DNA of 44,092 bases from an uncultured Pelagibacteraceae bacterium. Lineage in GTDB: Bacteria > Pseudomonadota > Alphaproteobacteria > Pelagibacterales > Pelagibacteraceae. Where the stretch lies: NCBI GenBank assembly GCA_902599485.1, contig CACKFP010000005.1, forward strand, positions 1 through 44,092, written 5' to 3'. The notes under the pieces were generated by a model. It saw only the letters and a program-made list of their open reading frames with translations. It did no database searches and was not told the DNA's origin. Positions 34,102-43,491 of this stretch are shown one piece after another. The position numbers were made by a program, and so were the translations under genes. Each line of letters opens with the position of its first letter. Positions within the stretch are counted from its first letter, which is position 1.

Positions 34102-35355
34102 ATGAAAAACAAATATTCAGTATTCTCTCTAATAAAAAATGCTTTATCACAGCATGAGAATTGGCAACAAGCTTGGGGAAATCCAGAGCCAAAAAAAGAA
34201 TACGATGCTATTATTGTGGGTGGTGGTGGACACGGTTTAGCTACTGCTTATTATTTATCAAAGAAACATAATTTAAAAAATATTGCAGTCTTAGAAAAAG
34301 GTTGGATTGGTGGTGGAAATACAGGGCGTAACACTACAATCATTAGATCAAATTATTTATGGGATGCGAGTGCTGGTTTATATGATCATGCGCTTAAACT
34401 ATGGGAAAATTTATCTCAAGAACTAAACTACAATGTGATGTTCAGTCAAAGAGGTGTAATGAATTTAGCTCACAATCTTCAAGATGTAAGAGATTTAAAA
34501 AGAAGAACACATGCGAATAGACTAAACGGAATTGATGCTGTTTGGTTAAATACAGAAGAAGTTAAAAAATTTTGCCCAATTATAAATACCTCACCTGATA
34601 TCAGATACCCAGTTTTAGGTGGAACATTACAAAGAAGAGCAGGAACAGCAAGACATGATGCAGTTGCCTGGGGTTATGCAAGAGGCGCAAGCGATATGGG
34701 TGTTGATATAATTCAAAACTGTGAAGTTAAAGGAATAAAAAGAAATGGCGATAAAGTTGAAGGATTAGAAACAACTAAAGGATTTATAAAAACAAATAAA
34801 ATTGGAGTTGTAGCTGCAGGTCACTCAAGTGTAATTGCAAATATGGCTGGATTAAAACTGCCTCTTGAAAGCAAACCATTACAAGCGTTAGTTTCAGAAC
34901 CAGTAAAACCAATCATTGATACTGTTGTAATGTCAAATGCAGTTCATGCTTATGTAAGTCAATCGGATAAAGGCGAATTAGTTATAGGTGCGGGAACAGA
35001 TTCATATGTTTCATATACACAAAGAGGTAGTCATAATATTGTAGAAGAAACTTTAAAGGCTATTTTAGAGCTCTACCCTATTTTTAGTAGAATGAAAATG
35101 TTAAGACAATGGGGAGGAATTGTTGATATATGTCCAGATGCAAGTCCTATTATAAGTAAAACTAATATAAAAGGTTTATATTTTAATTGTGGTTGGGGTA
35201 CCGGTGGTTTTAAAGCTACTCCAGGATCGGGGGATTTGTTTGCGCACACAATCGCAAATGATGAGCCGCATAAATTAAATGCAGCATTTAATTTAAATAG
35301 ATTTGTAAGCGGTGATCTTGTTGATGAACATGGTGCTGCAGCAGTTGCACATTAG
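34102..35355 (+). CDS. soxB: Sarcosine oxidase beta subunit
   Basis: FAD subunit of heterotetrameric sarcosine oxidase, which demethylates sarcosine to glycine with release of the methyl as 5,10-methylene-THF. 417 residues: the FAD-binding [17 protein letters not shown] begins near 37, [20 protein letters not shown] follows, and His185 in [14 protein letters not shown] is the residue expected to carry covalent FMN in this family. The C-terminal [13 protein letters not shown] is typical. First gene of the operon; it is followed after 2 bp by soxD. Confidence 0.96.
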   Translation: MKNKYSVFSLIKNALSQHENWQQAWGNPEPKKEYDAIIVGGGGHGLATAYYLSKKHNLKNIAVLEKGWIGGGNTGRNTTIIRSNYLWDASAGLYDHALKLWENLSQELNYNVMFSQRGVMNLAHNLQDVRDLKRRTHANRLNGIDAVWLNTEEVKKFCPIINTSPDIRYPVLGGTLQRRAGTARHDAVAWGYARGASDMGVDIIQNCEVKGIKRNGDKVEGLETTKGFIKTNKIGVVAAGHSSVIANMAGLKLPLESKPLQALVSEPVKPIIDTVVMSNAVHAYVSQSDKGELVIGAGTDSYVSYTQRGSHNIVEETLKAILELYPIFSRMKMLRQWGGIVDICPDASPIISKTNIKGLYFNCGWGTGGFKATPGSGDLFAHTIANDEPHKLNAAFNLNRFVSGDLVDEHGAAAVAH

Positions 35356-35357
35356 TA

Positions 35358-35639
35358 ATGTTTTTAATTAATTGTCCATTTTGTGGAGAGAGAGATCAAA
35401 GTGAATTTTCTTCAGGCGGCGAAGCTCATATAGTTAGACCAAAACAACCAACTGAACTTAGCGATGATGAATGGGCGGAATATCTATTCATGAGAAAAAA
35501 TATTAAAGGTATTCAATTTGAAAGATGGAATCATGTTCACGGATGCAGAAAATGGTTCAACGTCGTTAGAGACACATCGAATGATAAAATATTATCTGTT
35601 TATAAAATGGGTGAAAAACCTCCTGTTAATTATAAGTAA
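35358..35639 (+). CDS. soxD: Sarcosine oxidase delta subunit
   Basis: Small zinc-binding subunit of the sarcosine oxidase complex. 93 residues: NCPFCGERDQSEFSSGGEAH supplies two cysteines and WNHVHGCRKWFNVVRDT the His and Cys of the zinc site. It lies two bases after soxB and its stop shares one base with the soxA start, so the subunits are co-translated. Confidence 0.95.
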   Translation: MFLINCPFCGERDQSEFSSGGEAHIVRPKQPTELSDDEWAEYLFMRKNIKGIQFERWNHVHGCRKWFNVVRDTSNDKILSVYKMGEKPPVNYK

Positions 35640-38600
35640 TGCCCAATTATAGAATTCATAAAACCGAATATATTGATGAAACTAAGAGAGTTTCATTTAA
35701 ATATGATGGCAAGACTTACTTTGGATATGAGGGTGATACTTTGGCATCAGCACTTTTGGCAAATGGTATTCATTTAGTCGGTAGAAGTTTTAAATATCAC
35801 AGACCAAGGGGTATAGTTTCTTGTGGAGCAGAAGAGCCTAATGCAATTTGTCAAATTGGTAGTAAAAAAGACCTTACAGAACCAAATGTAAGAGCAACCG
35901 AGTTAGAATTGTATGAAGGATTAGAAGCAAGTTCTCAAAATTGCTGGCCTAACGTAAAATTTGACATTGGGGGTATTAATAATTTCATATCACCGTTAAT
36001 TCCTGCAGGCTTTTATTATAAAACATTTATGTGGCCAAAGAGTTTTTGGAAAAAAGTATATGAACCATTAATACGATTATCTGCGGGTTTGGGAAAATCT
36101 CCTACAGAACCAGATCCTGATATCTATGATCACAAATATGTTCACTACGATGTATTGGTAATTGGTGGTGGAGTTTCAGGTATTATTGCTGCAAAAATGG
36201 CTGCAAAAAATAATTTAAAAACTTTATTAGTAGATGACAAAAAAATACTAGGTGGTTCTACAATTTATCAAAATAACGAGTCTATTAAGATTGATGATAA
36301 ATTATCAAGTGAATGGTTAAAAAATGAAATTCAAGAAATTAAAAAATTAAGTAATTTAACAATTAAGACAAGAACAAGTATTGCAGCTTATCATGGATAC
36401 AATTTTCTTTTAGCTAAAGAAAATTTAACAGATCATTTACCAGAGGAAAAAAAGAAAAATAAGATTAGACAACGATTATGGAAAATAAGAGCAAAGAAAG
36501 TTGTAATTGCAACTGGATCAATTGAAAGACCACTTGTATTCAACAATAATGATAGACCAGGAATATTATTATCTAATTCTATAAACAAATATTTGGATTA
36601 TTACGGCGTTACCTGTGGAGAAAATATAATATTATTTACAAATAATGATAGTGCTTACGAAACTTCAATTTCACTTCATAAAAAAGGTATAAAGAATATA
36701 ATTGTTGATTTAAGGAAATCTGCTAGCTCTGAATTAATCAAACAAGCAGAAAGTCTAGGAATAAAAATCTACTTCAATCATGTTGTAACAAATACTTTTG
36801 GATACAGAAAAATAAATTCATTAGAAATCATGAAACTATCAGAAGATGGAAATACTACTGTAGGCAATAAAATTAGATTAAGTTGTGACTGTTTAGGAAT
36901 GAGTGGTGGATGGACACCTATGGTGCATATGCATACTCAATCTGGAGGTAAATTAGATTTTAGAGATGAAGACCAAGTATTCTTGCCAAAAGAAAATAGT
37001 GAGGATCAAATTTCTGTTGGTTCATGCAATGGAGATTTTGATTTAGAAAATATTATAGATAAAACAGTCAATAAAATTAATAAATTCTTAGATATAGATA
37101 ATCAAGATTACCAAGATACAAATATTATTTGTTCTAAAGAAAATGATAAAAGAAATATATGGCTTTTACCAAACAAAATACCTTTAGGTAAAACAAAATG
37201 CTTTATAGATTTTCAAAATGACTCAACTGCAAAAGATATTAAATTAGCCTTAAAAGAAGGCTTTAGATCAATTGAACATGTAAAAAGATATACAACGACT
37301 GGTATGGCAACAGATCAAGGAAAGTTATCTAATATGCACGCACTTGGGATTATAGCTGATACAGCTGGTGTAAAAATGGGTACATTAGGAACAACTACAT
37401 TTAGACCACCATTCACACCATTAACCTTCGGAACACTAGTTGGGAGAAATGTTGGAAAATTTTTTGAAGTAGTAAGAAAAACATCTATGCATGAATGGCA
37501 CGTAAAAAATAATGCAGAATTTGAAAATGTTGGTCAGTGGAAAAGGCCTTGGTACTATCCAAAAAATGGGGAAAATATGCATGATGCTGTTCAAAGAGAA
37601 AGTAAAGCAGCACGTGATAGTGCGGGTATCTTAGATGCATCAACTCTCGGAAAAATTGATATCCAAGGATCAGATGCATCAGAATTTTTAAATCGAGTTT
37701 ACACTAATGCTTGGTCAAAACTTGCAATCGGAAAATGTAGATACGGACTTATGCTAAACGAGGATGGTATGGTTTATGACGACGGTGTTACCACAAGAAT
37801 ATCTGAAAATCATTACCTAATGACAACCACCACTGGGGGAGCTGCAAATGTATTAAGCAAACTTGAGGATTATTTACAAACGGAGTGGCCAGAGTTAGAT
37901 GTTTATTTAACATCAGTGACAGATCATTATTCTACAGCAAGTATTTGTGGTCCAAATTCAAAAAAAATTCTTAACAAACTTTTTCCAAATTTAGATTTAA
38001 GTGATGAAAACTTTCCTCATATGTCATTTAAAGAAGATAAACTTGAAAATATAAATTGTAGAATAATGAGAATTAGTTTTACGGGTGAACTAAGCTATGA
38101 AATTAACATAGAGTCGAAATATGGAAATTCATTATGGAAAATGTGTATAGAAGCTGGGAAAGAGTTTAATTTGACACCTTATGGTACTGAAACAATGCAC
38201 CTACTCAGAGCTGAAAAAGGTTTCATTATTGTTGGACAAGATACAGACGGCACAATGACTCCTTCAGACTTACAGATGGATTGGATTGTAAGTAAAAAGA
38301 AATATGACTTCATTGGTAAAAGATCTTTATATAGAAGTGATACTATTAGAGAAGATAGAAAGCAATTGGTAGGACTACTTACAGATGATCCAAAAGAAAT
38401 TTTGGAAGAAGGTGCTCAAATTGTTTCAGACATTAAATCAAAGCCTATAGATATGCTAGGACATGTAACTTCAAGCTATTTTAGTCCAAACCTAAATAAA
38501 TCAATTGCCTTGGCTGTAGTTAGAAGTGGTAAAACAATGAAGGGTCAAAAGTTAATTATTCCAATGGAAAACAAAAACATTAATGTGACCGTTTCCGACA

Positions 38601-38641
38601 CAATTTTTTTAGACAAGGAGAATAAAAGACTAAATGCTTGA
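35639..38641 (+). CDS. soxA: Sarcosine oxidase alpha subunit
   Basis: Large NAD/THF-binding subunit. 1000 residues: an N-terminal Fer2-like domain (about 8-105, with SFKYHRPRGIVSCGAEEPNA), the Rossmann motif VLVIGGGVSGIIAA (172-185), a second pyridine-nucleotide region (about 280-500), and a C-terminal GcvT-like aminomethyltransferase domain (about 610-990) that binds THF and accepts the methyl carbon. The blocks GTLGTTTFRPPFTP and LRAEKGFIIVGQDTDGTMTP are characteristic. The stop overlaps the soxG start by 8 bp. Confidence 0.96.
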   Translation: MPNYRIHKTEYIDETKRVSFKYDGKTYFGYEGDTLASALLANGIHLVGRSFKYHRPRGIVSCGAEEPNAICQIGSKKDLTEPNVRATELELYEGLEASSQNCWPNVKFDIGGINNFISPLIPAGFYYKTFMWPKSFWKKVYEPLIRLSAGLGKSPTEPDPDIYDHKYVHYDVLVIGGGVSGIIAAKMAAKNNLKTLLVDDKKILGGSTIYQNNESIKIDDKLSSEWLKNEIQEIKKLSNLTIKTRTSIAAYHGYNFLLAKENLTDHLPEEKKKNKIRQRLWKIRAKKVVIATGSIERPLVFNNNDRPGILLSNSINKYLDYYGVTCGENIILFTNNDSAYETSISLHKKGIKNIIVDLRKSASSELIKQAESLGIKIYFNHVVTNTFGYRKINSLEIMKLSEDGNTTVGNKIRLSCDCLGMSGGWTPMVHMHTQSGGKLDFRDEDQVFLPKENSEDQISVGSCNGDFDLENIIDKTVNKINKFLDIDNQDYQDTNIICSKENDKRNIWLLPNKIPLGKTKCFIDFQNDSTAKDIKLALKEGFRSIEHVKRYTTTGMATDQGKLSNMHALGIIADTAGVKMGTLGTTTFRPPFTPLTFGTLVGRNVGKFFEVVRKTSMHEWHVKNNAEFENVGQWKRPWYYPKNGENMHDAVQRESKAARDSAGILDASTLGKIDIQGSDASEFLNRVYTNAWSKLAIGKCRYGLMLNEDGMVYDDGVTTRISENHYLMTTTTGGAANVLSKLEDYLQTEWPELDVYLTSVTDHYSTASICGPNSKKILNKLFPNLDLSDENFPHMSFKEDKLENINCRIMRISFTGELSYEINIESKYGNSLWKMCIEAGKEFNLTPYGTETMHLLRAEKGFIIVGQDTDGTMTPSDLQMDWIVSKKKYDFIGKRSLYRSDTIREDRKQLVGLLTDDPKEILEEGAQIVSDIKSKPIDMLGHVTSSYFSPNLNKSIALAVVRSGKTMKGQKLIIPMENKNINVTVSDTIFLDKENKRLNA

Positions 38642-39182
38642 CATTTTACATCCAAATATTTCAAATAATAATAAAAACAATATCGATATTAATTTATCTG
38701 AAGAAAAAATTAAAATTAATATCAGGGGAAAAAATAAAGAATTTTTTACCAAAGTGGGTAAAATTCTATCTATTATTTTACCTTCTGAGTCAAATACCAG
38801 TTCATCTAATGAAAACTATGATGTTTTGTGGCTAAGTCCGGATGAATGGATGATATATTTCGATGAAAATAAAAATTCAAATATTTTTGATCAACTTTAT
38901 AAAGATATTTCGTCTTTAAATTTTGGATCAATTACTGATATCTCTTCACAATTAATTTGTATAAATATAAAAGGAGAAAATATATTTGAATTATTATCAT
39001 CTGGATCACCTTTTAATTTCGAAAAATTTAAAAATAATGTTGGTTCATCAACACAAACAATAGTAAATCATATTGATGTAATTCTTCATCACAAGTCAAA
39101 GAATAATGTTAATTTATTTGTAAGAAGATCGTTTTCAGAACACCTTTATGAATGGTTAGTTGATAGCTCTAATTTTGTCTAA
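38634..39182 (+). CDS. soxG: Sarcosine oxidase gamma subunit
   Basis: 182 residues, the expected fourth gene after soxA. Weakly conserved, as this family is: YDVLWLSPDEWMIYFDE (about 62-78), ITDISSQLICINIKG and VNLFVRRSFSEHLYEWLVDSS match SoxG. The gamma subunit is a fragment related to GcvT and has a structural role. The 3' end overlaps the convergent MATE gene by 27 bp, and no terminator is visible between them. Confidence 0.9.
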   Translation: MLDILHPNISNNNKNNIDINLSEEKIKINIRGKNKEFFTKVGKILSIILPSESNTSSSNENYDVLWLSPDEWMIYFDENKNSNIFDQLYKDISSLNFGSITDISSQLICINIKGENIFELLSSGSPFNFEKFKNNVGSSTQTIVNHIDVILHHKSKNNVNLFVRRSFSEHLYEWLVDSSNFV

Positions 39183-40505
39183 TTTATAATTCAAATAAAA
39201 ATAAGTATAACCAATATAAATCAGAGAGAAAATCCAATTGAATATTACCCATAACCAAAAAAATTCAGAAAAGTCAGAATTAAAATAAATTGCAGTATAA
39301 AATACGACAAATGGAAAAATTCCATTTCGGCAAATATTAGCAATTAATGCGTTTTCAGCTTTTTTTAAAGCCATAAAAAAACCATTTGATAAAAAAAATA
39401 TTGGATAAGCTGGTAGCACAAAGGCTGAAATCTCTAAATATAATTTTCCAAATTCAACGACCTCTAAATCTTTTGAAAATAATTTTGTTATCATTTCAGC
39501 ACCAAAATAAATAATAAAAGAAGAAATAATCATTATAATGAAAGCATATTTTATAGCTTGGAAGTACGTTTCTTTAATTCTTAAAATATTTCGTGCACCA
39601 AAGTTTTGAGCAATAATTGTGATAATTGCTGTATTTATTCCCAAGATTGGCAATAAAACCACTTGTTCTATTTTGGTGCCAGCTCCATAACCAGCTGCTG
39701 CATATTCTCCTGATAAACCTGCATATTTGAATACAATAGCAGAAGCAATAGAATAACCGCAAATTGAAATTATTATTGGCATAGATTGAAAAAAAATATT
39801 TTTTAAAAAAAAAAATTTAGGAATAAAATAAGAAATAAGTATGTTTTTAATTAATTTACTTTTTAAAACTTTTTTAAATATAATTAAAAAAGCGACCGTT
39901 TGAGCAATTAGAGTTGCTATTGCAATACCCTTCATACCCAAAGCTGGTATGAAATAAAATCCAAATATTAAAATTGGATTTAAAAATATGTTTAAAAAAA
40001 AAGATAATATTAAAGCATTTCTATAAGTTTTCGTATCGCCTTCTGCATGAAGTAATGAATTTAATGCAACAACTAAAATAAAAATAAATGAACCAAGGAA
40101 AATGATATCTGTATATTGTAAGCCAAGATTTATTACCTCGTTAGTTGAACCCATAATTGAAAAAAGGTCTGATGCATAATTTAAACCAATAAAAGTAATC
40201 AACAGAATTATCAAAAAAGAAAAGAAAATTAATTGGCAGAAATAAATTGAAGCATTTTTATTATTTTTTTCTCCAATGCTATTACCTATCAGTGATGTAC
40301 CTGCAACTGTGATACCAATAGATGAGGCAATAATAATAAAATAAATTGGAAAAGATTTTGTTAAAGCTGACAAAGCTTCAGGTGATATTTTTCCTGCAAA
40401 ATATGTATCAGCAATATTATATAACGTTTGAAAGAGTGTACCTACAGATGCAGGTATCGCTAATTTTTTAATTAATTCTTTGATGTCATCACTTAATATA
40501 TTCAT
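39156..40505 (-). CDS. MATE-family efflux transporter
   Basis: A 449-residue, twelve-segment membrane protein with two homologous halves. The MATE features are PASVGTLFQTLYNIADTYFAGKISPEALSAL at the N-terminus and GAGTKIEQVVLLPI with IIAQNFGARNILRIKET in the second half. These transporters export cationic drugs or metabolites using H+ or Na+. It is the last gene of the gatA-gatB run (4 bp after trhO) and overlaps soxG. The substrate cannot be inferred. Confidence 0.9.
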   Translation of the reverse strand: MNILSDDIKELIKKLAIPASVGTLFQTLYNIADTYFAGKISPEALSALTKSFPIYFIIIASSIGITVAGTSLIGNSIGEKNNKNASIYFCQLIFFSFLIILLITFIGLNYASDLFSIMGSTNEVINLGLQYTDIIFLGSFIFILVVALNSLLHAEGDTKTYRNALILSFFLNIFLNPILIFGFYFIPALGMKGIAIATLIAQTVAFLIIFKKVLKSKLIKNILISYFIPKFFFLKNIFFQSMPIIISICGYSIASAIVFKYAGLSGEYAAAGYGAGTKIEQVVLLPILGINTAIITIIAQNFGARNILRIKETYFQAIKYAFIIMIISSFIIYFGAEMITKLFSKDLEVVEFGKLYLEISAFVLPAYPIFFLSNGFFMALKKAENALIANICRNGIFPFVVFYTAIYFNSDFSEFFWLWVIFNWIFSLIYIGYTYFYLNYKLDKIRAIN

Positions 40506-40509
40506 GATA

Positions 40510-41382
40510 TTATTTTTTTGAATTTATTATTTGATTGTGCCTCATTGTGAAACGTTTTATTTGATCATTTGTCAATTTATCAAAACAATTTGGACATGAT
40601 AGGCCTACTTTATACTTTTTTGATTTGGTTAGTTTTTTATGCAATGGCATTCTACAACCACCACAAACAGTATAATTTCCAATTTCTAGGTTTTTTTTAA
40701 TAGTAACTCTTTTATCAAAAACAAAACATTCACCATTCCACTTACTTTTTTTTGGATCAGTTTTGTTAAGATAATTTAAGATACCACCCTTAAGCATATA
40801 AACATTTTTAAAACCTTTATTATTAAGATAATTAGACGCTTTTTCACACCTGATACCTCCGGTGCAAAACATCCCTATTGATTCATCTTTACTAAATTTG
40901 GATAAATAATTTTTAAAATCTCTAAAATTTTTAGTTTCTGGATTAAGAGCATTTTTAAATGTACCAATCTTATATTCAAAAGGTTTTCTGGCATCAATCA
41001 GTTTAATATTTTTTTTAGTTATAAATTTGTCCCATTTTTTAGGTGATAAATATTTCTTATTAAAAAAATTTTTAAAATTAATTTTTTCATTAATTGGAAC
41101 TACCTCATCTTTTATTTTAACTTTATTTTTTGTGTATGGTAATATTTTTGAGTTAAATTTATTTTGAATATCAAATCTATCAATTGATAAGATATTCTTT
41201 ATTTTTGTAATTATAAGTTTAATTTTTTTATGACTACCTGATATTGTACCATTAATTCCTTCAGGAGATAATATTATAAGACCTTTAATATCAAGCTTAT
41301 TAGTTTCTTTTAAGATATTTTTTTTAATAATTTTTAATTTATTAAGTTTTGATATTTTATAAAAAGATAGGATTTCAAACAT
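40510..41382 (-). CDS. trhO: tRNA uridine(34) hydroxylase TrhO (rhodanese-like, UPF0176)
   Basis: Oxygen-dependent formation of 5-hydroxyuridine at tRNA wobble position 34. 290 residues from ATG 41382 (a TTG four codons earlier is unlikely). Layout: ferredoxin-like N-terminal domain (LSPEGINGTISG), rhodanese domain with KLIDARKPFEYKIG and the catalytic Cys173 in GMFCTGGIRCEKAS, and a C-terminal four-cysteine segment (CGGC, CPNC). It starts two bases after the stop of the O-methyltransferase gene. The pair is discussed under findings. Confidence 0.93.
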   Translation of the reverse strand: MFEILSFYKISKLNKLKIIKKNILKETNKLDIKGLIILSPEGINGTISGSHKKIKLIITKIKNILSIDRFDIQNKFNSKILPYTKNKVKIKDEVVPINEKINFKNFFNKKYLSPKKWDKFITKKNIKLIDARKPFEYKIGTFKNALNPETKNFRDFKNYLSKFSKDESIGMFCTGGIRCEKASNYLNNKGFKNVYMLKGGILNYLNKTDPKKSKWNGECFVFDKRVTIKKNLEIGNYTVCGGCRMPLHKKLTKSKKYKVGLSCPNCFDKLTNDQIKRFTMRHNQIINSKK

Positions 41383-41384
41383 AA

Positions 41385-42032
41385 TTACCAACAAACTGTA
41401 AAACCATCACCAATTGGTAAAATATACTTATTAATAGGTGATTTTTTTATGTATTTATTAAATTCTCTTAATTTTATAGTTAATTTGTCTTTTATCTTTG
41501 GATTTGCAACATCTCCTTTCCAAAGTGTATTATCAATTAAAATTATACCCTTTTTGCTTTTTAATTTAAGAGACTGATTAAAATAATTTATATAATTTTC
41601 TTTATCTGCATCAATTAATATCACGTCATATTTTTCCTTTTTCTTAATTAGATTTTCAAGAGCAATTTTTCCATTTTCACAAAGAAGATTTATTTTTTTA
41701 TCTTGCTTTGCTTCTTTAAAAAACTTAATTGCCTCATTGTTAGTTTTTAAATTTTTATCTATACCAATTAATTTGCAATTCTTAGGTAAGGCAAGTGCAG
41801 CAGATAAAATGCTGTAACCTGTAAAAGTGCCAATTTCTAAATATGATTTATAGTTATTAATTTTTATGATAAATTGTATGAAGTTAGCTTGTAGAATTGA
41901 AATTTGTAATTTTTTAATATGACCAAGTTTTTCGTTATATTTTAATAATTTTTTTTGTACTTTGTGAAGATTATTTGTATGTGAAAAAATATAATTGATC
42001 ATATTTTGATCAATTATGAAATTTTTATCCAT
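41385..42032 (-). CDS. SAM-dependent O-methyltransferase, probable TrmR-type
   Basis: A 215-residue class I methyltransferase of the Methyltransf_3 (caffeoyl-CoA/catechol O-methyltransferase-like) family: [19 protein letters not shown] (about 60-78), [23 protein letters not shown] and [17 protein letters not shown], with the acidic residues of the cation site. The family contains TrmR, which methylates 5-hydroxyuridine in tRNA to 5-methoxyuridine, and its length matches. Direct linkage to trhO makes this the preferred function, but the family also methylates small catechols. It overlaps the gatB stop by 8 bp. Confidence 0.85.
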   Translation of the reverse strand: MDKNFIIDQNMINYIFSHTNNLHKVQKKLLKYNEKLGHIKKLQISILQANFIQFIIKINNYKSYLEIGTFTGYSILSAALALPKNCKLIGIDKNLKTNNEAIKFFKEAKQDKKINLLCENGKIALENLIKKKEKYDVILIDADKENYINYFNQSLKLKSKKGIILIDNTLWKGDVANPKIKDKLTIKLREFNKYIKKSPINKYILPIGDGFTVCW

Positions 42033-43491
42033 TCAACTTTTCTTTTAATATTTTGTTTATTAATTGAGGATTGCCTTTTCCTTTACTTTCTTTCATGGCT
42101 TGACCAACAAAAAAACCAAATAATTTATCTTTACCAGATTTATATTCAGCAACCTTATCTGAATTATTTTCAATAACTTTATTTATCAATTCCTCTATCG
42201 CTTTTGGATCGCTTTCTTGTTTTAAACCTTTTTCTTTTACTATTATTAATGGATCTTGATCTCCATCTATCATTTGTTCAAAAACCGTTTTAGCTATTTT
42301 TCCTGATATAGTTCCATCTTTTATAAGGTTTATAAGTTTTGATAGATTTTTAGCACTAACTGGGCTTTGAGATATTTCTAAATTTTTTTCATTTAAAACT
42401 GCAAATAATTCACCTGTAATCCAGTTTGTTGCTAATTTAACATCTGAATTTTTTATAACTTCCTCAAAGAAATTTGATGTTTCAATATCAGATACCAAAA
42501 TTGTTGCTTCATATGGTGAAAGATTAAATTTATCTATAAATCTTTTTTTCTTTTCATCTGGTAATTCAGGTATATCTGATTTTATTTTTTCAATTAATTC
42601 TTGGCTTATTTCAAGCGGTAATAGATCTGGATCAGGAAAATATCTGTAATCATGCGCGTCTTCTTTTGATCTCATAGATCTTGTCTCATTTCTTTTAGTG
42701 TCAAAAAGTCTTGTCTCTTGATCTATGTCTTTCCCCTCCTCTAACAAATCTATTTGTCTATTTGCTTCGGATATTATTGCCATTTGCATAAATTTTATTG
42801 AATTAACATTTTTAATTTCACACCTGGTGCCAAATTCAGTCTCCCCTTTTAATCTTACTGATACATTAACATCTGCCCTCAAAGAACCTTCTTGCATATT
42901 GCCATCACATGTTCCTAAATATCTCATTATCGATCTTAATTTTTTTATATAAACGTTGACTTCATCTGGAGATCTCAAATCAGGCTTACTTACTATTTCC
43001 ATTAAAGCCACTCCAGATCTATTTAAATCAACTAATGTATTATTTGGATCAATATCATGAATACTTTTACCTGCATCTTGCTCTAAGTGTAATCTTTCAA
43101 TTCCAATTTCTTTTTGACCATTCGGCATATCTAAAATTACTTTTCCTTCACCGACAATTGGATATTTGTATTGAGAGATTTGATATCCTTGGGGTAAATC
43201 TGCATAAAAATAATTTTTTCTATCAAAGACAGATTTTTTATTTATTTTGGCTTTAAGTCCTATTCCAGTTTTAATTGCTTGTTCAATACAAAATTCATTT
43301 ATAACTGGTAACATTCCTGGAAATGCTGCATCTACGAGACTAACTTGTGTGTTTGGTTCTGCACCAAATTTTGTTGATGATTGAGAGAAAAGTTTTGACT
43401 CTGAAGTAACTTGAGCGTGCACTTCTAAACCAATTATCACTTCATATTGTTTATTTTCTCTTTCAATAAGATATTCACTATTTTTATTCAC
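42025..43491 (-). CDS. gatB: Aspartyl/glutamyl-tRNA amidotransferase subunit B
   Basis: Activates and transamidates mischarged Glu-tRNA-Gln and/or Asp-tRNA-Asn with GatA and GatC. 488 residues, full length: [13 protein letters not shown] at the N-terminus, [40 protein letters not shown] and [16 protein letters not shown] are signatures, ending with the YqeY-like tail domain ([17 protein letters not shown]). The start overlaps the gatA stop by 8 bp. Confidence 0.97.
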   Translation of the reverse strand: MNKNSEYLIERENKQYEVIIGLEVHAQVTSESKLFSQSSTKFGAEPNTQVSLVDAAFPGMLPVINEFCIEQAIKTGIGLKAKINKKSVFDRKNYFYADLPQGYQISQYKYPIVGEGKVILDMPNGQKEIGIERLHLEQDAGKSIHDIDPNNTLVDLNRSGVALMEIVSKPDLRSPDEVNVYIKKLRSIMRYLGTCDGNMQEGSLRADVNVSVRLKGETEFGTRCEIKNVNSIKFMQMAIISEANRQIDLLEEGKDIDQETRLFDTKRNETRSMRSKEDAHDYRYFPDPDLLPLEISQELIEKIKSDIPELPDEKKKRFIDKFNLSPYEATILVSDIETSNFFEEVIKNSDVKLATNWITGELFAVLNEKNLEISQSPVSAKNLSKLINLIKDGTISGKIAKTVFEQMIDGDQDPLIIVKEKGLKQESDPKAIEELINKVIENNSDKVAEYKSGKDKLFGFFVGQAMKESKGKGNPQLINKILKEKLNG

